From positions 124,001-188,000 of the forward strand of contig NZ_JBBEWR010000006.1 of NCBI RefSeq assembly GCF_037646345.1: 64,000 nucleotides of DNA, given 5' to 3'. This DNA is from Ascidiimonas aurantiaca. GTDB taxonomy: Bacteria > Bacteroidota > Bacteroidia > Flavobacteriales > Flavobacteriaceae. Of the stretch, positions 45,371-52,690 are shown in pieces; the first letter of the stretch is position 1, and each line of letters opens with the position of its first letter. The notes under the pieces are model-generated. The model made no database searches. It saw only the letters and a list, made by a program, of their open reading frames with translations, and was not told the origin of the DNA. Position numbers and translations under genes: made by a program.

Positions 45371-45378
45371 TACATTTG
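45371..45378 (+). promoter_or_regulatory. -7 promoter element for the thioredoxin-fold gene
   Basis: TACATTTG, 29 bases before the ATG at 45407. The -33 position is not clear. Confidence 0.4.
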
Positions 45379-45406
45379 ATTTATTAATGAGTTAAAAACA
45401 AGAGCC

Positions 45407-45703
45407 ATGTCTAAGTTTGGCGAATTAATAGACATTAGTATTCCGGTTTTGTTGGATTTTTATACAGACTGGAATGAGGCGGCAAAAAACATGCATGCAG
45501 TGTTACGCGATGTAGCTGCTGCTATGGGTGATAAAGCCAAAGTAATTAAAATTGATGTCGATAAGAATCAGGAGCTGGCCGAAGCTTTACGGGTAAAAGG
45601 GCTGCCTACGCTTATGATCTATAAAGAAGGTGAAATGGTATGGCGCCAAAGCGGTGAGCAGGATGCTAATACTCTTATAGGCTTATTGCAGGAATACATA
45701 TAG
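45407..45703 (+). CDS. Thioredoxin-fold protein lacking the CXXC active site
   Basis: 98 residues, thioredoxin length. The fold is clear: VLLDFYTDWNEAAKNM (beta-1/alpha-1), AKVIKIDVDKNQELAEALRVKGLPTLMIYKEGE with the cis-proline region and a final amphipathic helix. The usual WCGPC is replaced by DWNEAAK, and there is no cysteine in the protein, so it cannot act as a disulfide oxidoreductase. It may be a chaperone-like or protein-binding member. It follows the surface-protein triplet and is convergent with the polysaccharide deacetylase. Confidence 0.85.
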   Translation: MSKFGELIDISIPVLLDFYTDWNEAAKNMHAVLRDVAAAMGDKAKVIKIDVDKNQELAEALRVKGLPTLMIYKEGEMVWRQSGEQDANTLIGLLQEYI

Positions 45704-45721
45704 CATTCACTTTTGCTGTTT

Positions 45722-46342
45722 TTAAAGAGTCTTGAACTCAAAACCTTCGTCTTTAAAATGCGACAATACTTTAGGTAGAGCCTGTTTAAGGTTTTTTTCT
45801 GCTTTCAGGCTGTCGTGAAAAACAATAATACTACCGTTTACAGAATTTTTAATTACATTTCCGGCACAGGTATCTGGTGAGAGTTCGCGGTTCCAGTCTA
45901 TTGAAAGTACATCCCACATAATTATTTTATAACCGCTGCGCAATAGTTTTTTTATTTGACGGTAACGCAGTTTTCCGTAGGGAGGGCGAAAAAGGGGCGA
46001 ATCGATAAACTGTGAAGCTTCTTCCGCATTAGAAAGGTATGTGTCGGTATCGTGTTTCCAGCCATTGAGATGATTAAATGTATGATTTCCTGCACGATGG
46101 CCTGCCTCGAGGATTTTGTGATATAATTTGGGATGCTGCACTACATTTTTTCCTATACAAAAAAAGGTGGCTTTGGCCTGATAGGCTTGTAACTCTTTTA
46201 ATACCCAGTCGGTAACTTCCGGCGTGGGGCCGTCATCAAAAGTGAGATAAACGGCCTTGGTTTTTTCCGGAATGTGCCATGTAAGGCTTGGATATACTTT
46301 TTTAAGGAACCACGGAGTACTTGCAGGAACCGGCATTTTCAT
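45722..46342 (-). CDS. Polysaccharide deacetylase (NodB, CE4 family)
   Basis: 206 residues from the ATG at 46340-46342; a longer reading needs a TTG. NodB motifs are all present: YLTFDDGPTPE (metal and catalytic aspartates), HTFNHLNGW (metal histidines), FRPPYGKLRYR, MWDVLSIDW and IVFHDS. It removes N- or O-acetyl groups from peptidoglycan, chitin-like or exopolysaccharide chains. There is no signal peptide or obvious membrane anchor. The gene is convergent with the thioredoxin-fold gene. Confidence 0.92.
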   Translation of the reverse strand: MKMPVPASTPWFLKKVYPSLTWHIPEKTKAVYLTFDDGPTPEVTDWVLKELQAYQAKATFFCIGKNVVQHPKLYHKILEAGHRAGNHTFNHLNGWKHDTDTYLSNAEEASQFIDSPLFRPPYGKLRYRQIKKLLRSGYKIIMWDVLSIDWNRELSPDTCAGNVIKNSVNGSIIVFHDSLKAEKNLKQALPKVLSHFKDEGFEFKTL

Positions 46343-46438
46343 AACAATAACCAATTTTGGGCTAGTGCCCCTTCTTGTTTTTACAAACGTTGTTTTTTAG
46401 TTTACTAAAGATACAACGTTTTCAAAAAATTTGCTTTC

Positions 46439-49400
46439 CTATTCTGTACTTTCTTCTTCAAAGAAGTGGCTGAATTTTTGTAAATGGCCATTAAAAACAT
46501 CTACCTCTTTACGCCCCGTTTCTTCATCATCATGCTGTACCATAATATCCAGAATACCACGATATCTGTCAATATTGGTGCGTATTTCTACATATGCATC
46601 GTATTGCTCATTTACGGGAAGTGTACTGTAATAGAAAAGGTGTTCCTGATAGATCTTTGCGAGTTGGTAAAACAGATCGCGCGCTTTTTCTTTTTCACCC
46701 ACCTGGTAAAATCCTTTTACATAGGGCTCGAGGAAAACATAATATCCAAAATGCTCTACCGGCATATGTGCCATAGCCATGTTGATCACATTTTTAGCTT
46801 TTTCTGTTTTTCCTTCGTTGATAAGTGTTTCTGCTAATCTGGCGAGATTACTGCGATAAGTAATGCCGTTTCTGCGGGTCTCGGGATCATGATAAATATC
46901 TGGGCTTCCGGAGTTGCCCCAGTTCCATTTCATAACGATGTCGTACATGAGGTCACTGTCAATACGCCCCATATCAAAAGGGCTTCCCTGGTTTAAGGAA
47001 GTCTTGATAGGAACCAGTTTATATACAAGTCCGTCCAGTTGCAGATAGTCTTTCATCCAGATATATTCTGCTTTATCAAAGCTTCCGCCGGTAAAATAAA
47101 TGGGCCTTTTCCAGTCGTTATTGGCCAGAATATCCAACATAAGAATACGGTTCTTGGCAATTCCGCTCTCCGGAAGATCAATATCTATGTAATCAACAAT
47201 CAATGCACTGTCTTTTTCTTTCACTAAACCGCTTTTCAGTACATTTTCTTTATTTACGGGAATGCGTATTTTATTGGTGGGATAATATACCATTTCCAGG
47301 TCGCTTTTGGGAATGCCGTTAACGTCCCCTCCGTATTGTTTAATGAGATAACCATATTTGGTTTTGGGATCGTCACTGGCTACCCAGTTCATAAAATCTT
47401 TAATGCTCCAGCGTGCTTCGGAAAGGGGTTGATATCGTATAAAATCACGAACTCCCCATGCATATTGGTCATGTCTTAGCTGAGACGGTATGGGGTCACT
47501 GTCATAAGCTTTTCGTTTCATCTGGTCAATGTACCAGTCTGTCTGGAAAAGGCTGCTGTTAATAACCCGCACATCGGTTCGGTACTCTTCGATCTCCTGG
47601 GCGTACCACAAGCTAAATGTATCATTGTCACCAATAGAGAAGATAATGGCTCCTACATCTTCCTGTACAGAGTCCAGGTAACATAACGGGAGTGACCTTG
47701 CAGTGTATTTGCCGGAGCGGTCATGGTCATCCCAGTTTTCATATGCCATGATCCCGGGAGAGGCCACGAGGCATATAAATGTTAAGACCGGTGCGGCTAT
47801 TTTGGGAGACAGGTATTTTTTAGCTCCATAAAACAGGGAGTAAACCCCCATGCCAACCCAAAGGCTAAATATAAAGAAGGATCCTACTAATGAGTAATCC
47901 CGTTCTCGGGGTTCAAAAGGCCGTATATTGGTATAAAATTGTATGGCCAGACCGGTAAGAAGAAAGAAAACCAGTAACACCCAAAACTGTTTTTTATCAC
48001 GCCTTGCCTGAAAAATAAGTCCTATAATACCTAATAGAAAAGGTAGCATGTAATAGGTGTTACGCCCTTTATTATTAAGTACATCAGATGGAAGGTTTTC
48101 CTGTGAACCCAGAAATTTTTCATCAATAAACTTAATGCCACTCAACCAGTTGCCGTTGTTATCATATTTTCCCTGAATGTCATTCTGGCGACCGGCAAAG
48201 TTCCACATAAAATAGCGCCAATACATGTAGCCAAACTGGTAATTGATCATAAAACTTATATTGTCCTGGAGCGAGGGTGGTTCTATATTGAGATATTCTC
48301 CAAACTGCCTTAAAAAACGAATGTATCCTTCCTCGTCTATTTGTCCGTTACGAAGTCCCTGTTTTACCTGTCTGGCAGTTTCTCTTAGCTCTTCCTGACC
48401 AGAGTATTCGGGTTTTATAGTAAAGTTAAGGGGTTTTACATACCGCATATAGTTCTCAGCATGTTCTGAACTCCACATTCGGGGTAAAAAGCCTACATGG
48501 TCCTGATGTGAATTGGGTATGGCATCTTTATAGTGATTTACGATAATGTATTTTCCGGTTTTCTCATCGCGTTCGTACTTGGGCTTGTCGTCTTTGCGAG
48601 GAGTATCGGGGTCCTGCCCTGCATAAATATCAGAGTAAAAGGTACCGTAAATGGGGCTTTCTACACCGGGATACTGCTCACGGTTGTAATAAGCCAGGAG
48701 CAACCTTGCATCTGACGGGTCATTTTCATTAATGGGAACATGTGCATTGGCACGAATGGGTAACATGAGCCAGGATGAGAAACCTATGAACATAAACAAC
48801 AGGCAAAGTACAATGGTATTAGCGGTAATGAGTTGTTTTTTCTGTGTATAGGTTACGGCCCAGTAAAATACACCTATAAAGAGGAGCCCTACAATAATGG
48901 TTCCTGAATTGAAAGGCAGTCCTACTGAGTTAACAAAAAATACTTCACTCCATCCAAAAAGCTGTAAAGTATAAGTTAATGAGAATTTGTAAACAAACAT
49001 GAGCAGTGCCACTACTGCGATATTGGCCAGTATAAAATTCTTAGTGGTGACCTTTTTATATTTTTTAAAGAAATACAACAGTCCTATGGAAGGAATAGCC
49101 AGAAATCCCATGAACTGGATCCCAAAAGTAAGTCCTATAACAAATGCAATAAGTATTAGCCATCGGTTACTTCGGGGTTTATCAAGATTATCTACCCATT
49201 TGATCCCGAGCCATAACAGCAAAGCCATAATTAGGCTGGCCATGGCATATACTTCGGTTTCAACGGCATTGAACCAGAAACTGTCTGAGAATGTAAATGT
49301 AAGTGCGCCTACAAAACCGCTGCCCAACACAGCAAGTTGTGAGTGCATATTTTCTCTGTCTTCTTTAAAGGTAAGCTTCCCTAACAGGTTTGTGATGATC

Positions 49401-49690
49401 CAGAAGGCTAAAAGTATGGTAAAGGCACTTGAAAAAACAGACATATAATTAACCATTTTTGCTACCTGCTCTACGTCGGTGGCAAACATGGCAAAAAATG
49501 CACCCATGATCTGAAAGAAAGGAGCTCCCGGAGGGTGGCCTACCTGTAACTTGGCAGATGTGGAAATATATTCGCCGCAATCCCAGGAACTAACTGTAGG
49601 TTCTACGGTTAGTCCGTAGGTAATAAGTGCTATAAAAAAAACTACCCAACCCAGGATAGTGTCCCATTTTTTGAAATCTTTTGCAGACAT
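46439..49690 (-). CDS. DUF2723 family polytopic membrane protein (GT117-like)
   Basis: 1083 residues from the ATG at 49688-49690 (MSAKDFKKWD); the frame is open to 49777 but without a better start. The N-terminal region has many helices and the family signature TVEPTVSSWDCGEYISTSAKL and GHPPGAPFFQIMG. The C-terminal third is soluble and contains helical repeats (about 950-1060). The family is assigned to GT-C-type glycosyltransferases (GT117) and is conserved in Bacteroidetes, where it is linked to protein glycosylation. It has no operon partner except possibly the deacetylase downstream. Confidence 0.88.
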   Translation of the reverse strand: MSAKDFKKWDTILGWVVFFIALITYGLTVEPTVSSWDCGEYISTSAKLQVGHPPGAPFFQIMGAFFAMFATDVEQVAKMVNYMSVFSSAFTILLAFWIITNLLGKLTFKEDRENMHSQLAVLGSGFVGALTFTFSDSFWFNAVETEVYAMASLIMALLLWLGIKWVDNLDKPRSNRWLILIAFVIGLTFGIQFMGFLAIPSIGLLYFFKKYKKVTTKNFILANIAVVALLMFVYKFSLTYTLQLFGWSEVFFVNSVGLPFNSGTIIVGLLFIGVFYWAVTYTQKKQLITANTIVLCLLFMFIGFSSWLMLPIRANAHVPINENDPSDARLLLAYYNREQYPGVESPIYGTFYSDIYAGQDPDTPRKDDKPKYERDEKTGKYIIVNHYKDAIPNSHQDHVGFLPRMWSSEHAENYMRYVKPLNFTIKPEYSGQEELRETARQVKQGLRNGQIDEEGYIRFLRQFGEYLNIEPPSLQDNISFMINYQFGYMYWRYFMWNFAGRQNDIQGKYDNNGNWLSGIKFIDEKFLGSQENLPSDVLNNKGRNTYYMLPFLLGIIGLIFQARRDKKQFWVLLVFFLLTGLAIQFYTNIRPFEPRERDYSLVGSFFIFSLWVGMGVYSLFYGAKKYLSPKIAAPVLTFICLVASPGIMAYENWDDHDRSGKYTARSLPLCYLDSVQEDVGAIIFSIGDNDTFSLWYAQEIEEYRTDVRVINSSLFQTDWYIDQMKRKAYDSDPIPSQLRHDQYAWGVRDFIRYQPLSEARWSIKDFMNWVASDDPKTKYGYLIKQYGGDVNGIPKSDLEMVYYPTNKIRIPVNKENVLKSGLVKEKDSALIVDYIDIDLPESGIAKNRILMLDILANNDWKRPIYFTGGSFDKAEYIWMKDYLQLDGLVYKLVPIKTSLNQGSPFDMGRIDSDLMYDIVMKWNWGNSGSPDIYHDPETRRNGITYRSNLARLAETLINEGKTEKAKNVINMAMAHMPVEHFGYYVFLEPYVKGFYQVGEKEKARDLFYQLAKIYQEHLFYYSTLPVNEQYDAYVEIRTNIDRYRGILDIMVQHDDEETGRKEVDVFNGHLQKFSHFFEEESTE

Positions 49691-49805
49691 TATTTTGTTT
49701 TTCAAGTACGAGGCGAATTTAATAATAAATAACAGATTACAAAGGCTTTTAAAAAACCTTAACAGGCGGGATACCAACAGGGTTTTGAAATAAAAACAAA
49801 AAATA

Positions 49806-49836
49806 TTTGTGCAAACAAAAGTTTGTTTTAAATTTG
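49806..49836 (+). promoter_or_regulatory. Promoter of the tRNA-Gln gene
   Basis: -33 TTTG (49806-49809), exactly 19 bases, -7 TAAATTTG (49829-49836): a full match to the Bacteroidetes consensus, 15 bases before the tRNA. Confidence 0.8.
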
Positions 49837-49851
49837 CTCCTCGTTTTGCGA

Positions 49852-49922
49852 TGGCCCATGGTGTAACGGTAACACTACTGATTTTGGTTCAGTCATTCAA
49901 GGTTCGAATCCTTGTGGGCCAA
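49852..49922 (+). tRNA. tRNA-Gln (anticodon TTG)
   Basis: 71 nt. Acceptor arms TGGCCCA and TGGGCCA pair, with discriminator A. The anticodon stem-loop is ACTGA TTTTGGT TCAGT, giving anticodon TTG. The T arm is AAGGTTCGAATCCTT. The 3' CCA is not encoded. A terminator follows after six bases. Confidence 0.97.
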
Positions 49923-49927
49923 CTACT

Positions 49928-49957
49928 AAAAAGACCCGTTTTATAACGGGTCTTTTT
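49928..49957. terminator. Bidirectional terminator between tRNA-Gln and the universal stress gene
   Basis: AAAAAGACCCGTT (49928-49940), TTAT, AACGGGTCTTTTT (49945-49957): a perfect 13-bp stem with T-runs on both strands. Confidence 0.92.
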
Positions 49958-49976
49958 CTATATAATACATTCTTTT

Positions 49977-50798
49977 TCAGGTCATTTTAAAAGTAATAAC
50001 CGGTCTTTGGCTGTGATTGGTAAAATCTTCGGTAATACTTCCGTTAAATATATGAGCGAGTCCTTTTCTTCCATGTGTACTTAATCCTATAAGGTCGGCA
50101 TTTGTGGAGGCCGAAAAATTAAGGATACCTTTTTCAACAGAAAAGTCATTATAAATATGAATGGTGTGCGGACCTGGATCTACTTTTTCCATGAATGTAT
50201 GAATTCTATCGGTAATAGCCTGTGTAGTGGCAAAACTGCCGGGAGTATTTACATATAAAAAATGAATATGTGCATCAAATAGTTTGGCAAAGGCTACCCC
50301 TTTGAGTAAAGATTCAAAAGACTCAGGTGTAAAATCACAGGCAAAAACAAAATTATCAACCTTAAAATCGTTCATATCTTTTTTAATTACCAATACAGGT
50401 ACTTTTGCATGACGAACTACTTTTTCTGTTGTAGAGCCTATGACAAATTCTTTAAAACCTGAAGCCCCTCCGGATCCCATGACTACAAGGTCAATTTCAT
50501 TTTTGCTCACTGCACTGTTTACGGCATCATATGTGCTGGAATCTTCTACGGTTTCAATAACTTTCAGGTCTTTTAAATAAGGCTTGCTCTTGAACTCTTC
50601 AAATTTTTGACGGGCCAGTTTCATAAAAAAAATGGCTTCCGGAATATCATTTTTTTCGGCATTAGCCAAATGAAAAGGTAATTCTAAAGAGTGCATTAAA
50701 TAGAGTTCTGCATCAAACCTGCGTGCAAGCTGCGCTGCGGCTTTGAGGGCGTTTTCAGCAAAATTCGAGAAATCGGTTGGGACAAGAATTCTTTTCAT
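49977..50798 (-). CDS. Universal stress protein with two Usp domains
   Basis: 273 residues from the ATG at 50796-50798 (MKRILVPTDFSNFA). The first UspA domain (1-145) ends with the ATP-binding-type loop VMGSGGASGFKEFVIGSTTEKVVRHAKVPVLVI. The second (150-273) has GLSTHGRKGLAHIFNGSITEDFTNHS. Such tandem Usp proteins respond to stress or energy limitation in the cytoplasm. The second loop is less canonical, so only the first domain may bind ATP. Confidence 0.9.
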   Translation of the reverse strand: MKRILVPTDFSNFAENALKAAAQLARRFDAELYLMHSLELPFHLANAEKNDIPEAIFFMKLARQKFEEFKSKPYLKDLKVIETVEDSSTYDAVNSAVSKNEIDLVVMGSGGASGFKEFVIGSTTEKVVRHAKVPVLVIKKDMNDFKVDNFVFACDFTPESFESLLKGVAFAKLFDAHIHFLYVNTPGSFATTQAITDRIHTFMEKVDPGPHTIHIYNDFSVEKGILNFSASTNADLIGLSTHGRKGLAHIFNGSITEDFTNHSQRPVITFKMT

Positions 50799-50860
50799 AG
50801 TGTTAAATATATAGTTTGCAGGGTACAAAATACAAAATATTATAAGATGAGGAAAAGGGT

Positions 50861-50891
50861 TTTATGAGTTGAAAAAAAAGTTGTATATTTG
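50861..50891 (+). promoter_or_regulatory. Promoter of the rimP-nusA-infB operon
   Basis: -7 TATATTTG (50884-50891), with TTTA at -33 (50861-50864) exactly 19 bases upstream. It lies about 65 bases before rimP, leaving room for the hairpin at 50919. Confidence 0.65.
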
Positions 50892-50918
50892 CAGCGTTGA
50901 AAGAGGTTAAAAGTATAC

Positions 50919-50946
50919 AGAGGGGACGAAAAGTCCCCTCTTTTTA
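50919..50946 (+). promoter_or_regulatory. Terminator-like hairpin in the rimP leader
   Basis: AGAGGGGAC (50919-50927), GAAAA loop, GTCCCCTCT (50933-50941), then a run of T. It has the form of an intrinsic terminator but sits between the promoter and rimP. It may cause partial termination (attenuation) controlled by NusA or RimP, which is inference. Confidence 0.7.
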
Positions 50947-50955
50947 TAAGAAGAA

Positions 50956-51423
50956 ATGGTGTTAAAGGAAAAAGTTGTGAAGCTGTTACACGAGGCTCTT
51001 GCAGAAAATGAATCTCTGTTTCTAATTAGTCTTACCATTACTCCTGACAATAAGATACATGTAGTGATTGACGGTGATCAGGGAGTTACACTAAATGATT
51101 GTGTTACAGTGAGCAGGGCCATAGAGCATCAATTGGATCGTGATGAAACCGATTTTTCTCTGGAGGTAATGTCTCCCGGAGCCTTTGAACCTATCGTGAA
51201 CCCACGACAATATATAAAGAACATAGGCCGAACACTCGAAATAGAGATGATTGACGGCCAGAAAGCAGAAGGAAAGCTCGATAAAGTAGGAGAAGATACC
51301 ATTGTGATTTCCTGGAAAGAACGAGAGCCCAAACCCTTAGGTAAAGGGAAAATAACGGTAAAGAAAGAAAAGGAAATTTTATTTCCTGATATTGTAAAAG
51401 CGAAAGTGAAGATAAAATTTTAA
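50956..51423 (+). CDS. rimP: Ribosome maturation factor RimP
   Basis: 155 residues. It is needed for 30S subunit maturation. Typical motifs are VVIDGDQGVTLNDCVTVSRAIEHQLD and SLEVMSPGAFEPI (DLEVSSPG in most relatives). The C-terminal SH3-like domain includes IEMIDGQKAEGKLDKV. It is first in the conserved rimP-nusA-infB operon, 13 bases before nusA, downstream of the leader hairpin. Confidence 0.96.
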   Translation: MVLKEKVVKLLHEALAENESLFLISLTITPDNKIHVVIDGDQGVTLNDCVTVSRAIEHQLDRDETDFSLEVMSPGAFEPIVNPRQYIKNIGRTLEIEMIDGQKAEGKLDKVGEDTIVISWKEREPKPLGKGKITVKKEKEILFPDIVKAKVKIKF

Positions 51424-51436
51424 TTAAAAGTATGAC

Positions 51437-52669
51437 ATGGAAAATCTTGCGTTGATCGATTCATTTTCTGAGTTTAAGGATGATAAACTCATTGATCGTG
51501 TAACACTAATGGCCATTTTGGAAGATGTGTTTAGAAATGCGCTTAAGAAAAAGTACGGTTCAGACGATAATTTTGATATTATTATCAACCCCGATAAAGG
51601 GGATCTTGAAATTTGGAGAAACAGGATCGTAGTGGCAGATGGAGAAGTAGAAGAGCCTAATCAGGAAATATCACTTTCTGAAGCGAGAAAAATAGAACCT
51701 GATTTTGAAGTAGGCGAAGATGTGTCAGAAGAAGTAAAGTTAAAAGACCTTGGAAGAAGAGCTATTTTAGCGTTACGGCAAAATCTTATTTCTAAGATAC
51801 ATGAGCATGATAATACCACCATATACAAGCAGTTTAAAGATATGGTGGGTGAAATATACACGGCAGAGGTACACCATATACGTCATAAAGCAGTGATCTT
51901 GCTGGACGATGAAGGGAATGAGATCATTTTGCCTAAGGAAAAGCAAATACCTTCCGACTTTTTTAGAAAAGGAGAGAATGTAAGAGGTATTATTGAAAGT
52001 GTGGAACTCAAGGGTAATAAACCCGCTATCATTATGTCACGCACGTCTCCCGGGTTCCTTGAAAAACTTTTTGAGCAGGAGATCCCGGAAGTATTTGACG
52101 GCCTGATATCTGTGAAAAAAGTAGTGAGAATACCCGGTGAAAAAGCAAAAGTAGCCGTAGATTCTTATGATGACCGAATTGACCCCGTTGGGGCTTGTGT
52201 GGGAATGAAAGGTTCCCGAATACACGGAATTGTAAGAGAACTGGGAAATGAAAATATAGATGTTATTAATTATACCAATAACATACAACTGTTTATAAGC
52301 AGAGCTTTGAGCCCTGCAAGAGTTACTTCGATCTCTTTAAATGAAGAGACCAAACATGCGGAGGTAATTCTTAAACCCGAAGAAGTCTCCAAGGCCATAG
52401 GTAAAGGTGGTTACAATATACGTTTGGCAGGACAGCTTACAGGGTATGAGATTGATGTGTACAGAGAAGGTGTAGAGGAAGATGTAGAACTCACAGAATT
52501 CTCTGATGAAATTGATGCCTGGATCATAGAAGAGTTGAAGAAAATAGGCTTGGATACGGCAAAAAGTGTTCTGGATCAGGATGTGAATTTCCTCGTGAAA
52601 CGTACCGATCTGGAAGAAGAAACTATATTAGAAGTAAGAAAAATTCTTAAAGAAGAATTCGAAGATTAA
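51437..52669 (+). CDS. nusA: Transcription termination/antitermination factor NusA
   Basis: 410 residues. The N-terminal RNA-polymerase-binding domain (1-125) precedes an S1 domain (about 130-200; GEIYTAEVHHIRHKAVIL) and KH1/KH2 RNA-binding domains with DPVGACVGMKGSRIHGIV and KAIGKGGYNIRLAGQL. The C-terminal acidic AR repeats of enterics are absent, leaving a short tail, as is usual in Bacteroidetes. It modulates pausing, termination and antitermination, and may regulate its own leader. It is 21 bases before infB. Confidence 0.97.
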   Translation: MENLALIDSFSEFKDDKLIDRVTLMAILEDVFRNALKKKYGSDDNFDIIINPDKGDLEIWRNRIVVADGEVEEPNQEISLSEARKIEPDFEVGEDVSEEVKLKDLGRRAILALRQNLISKIHEHDNTTIYKQFKDMVGEIYTAEVHHIRHKAVILLDDEGNEIILPKEKQIPSDFFRKGENVRGIIESVELKGNKPAIIMSRTSPGFLEKLFEQEIPEVFDGLISVKKVVRIPGEKAKVAVDSYDDRIDPVGACVGMKGSRIHGIVRELGNENIDVINYTNNIQLFISRALSPARVTSISLNEETKHAEVILKPEEVSKAIGKGGYNIRLAGQLTGYEIDVYREGVEEDVELTEFSDEIDAWIIEELKKIGLDTAKSVLDQDVNFLVKRTDLEEETILEVRKILKEEFED

Positions 52670-52690
52670 TTTTTTGAGGTAAAAACAATT

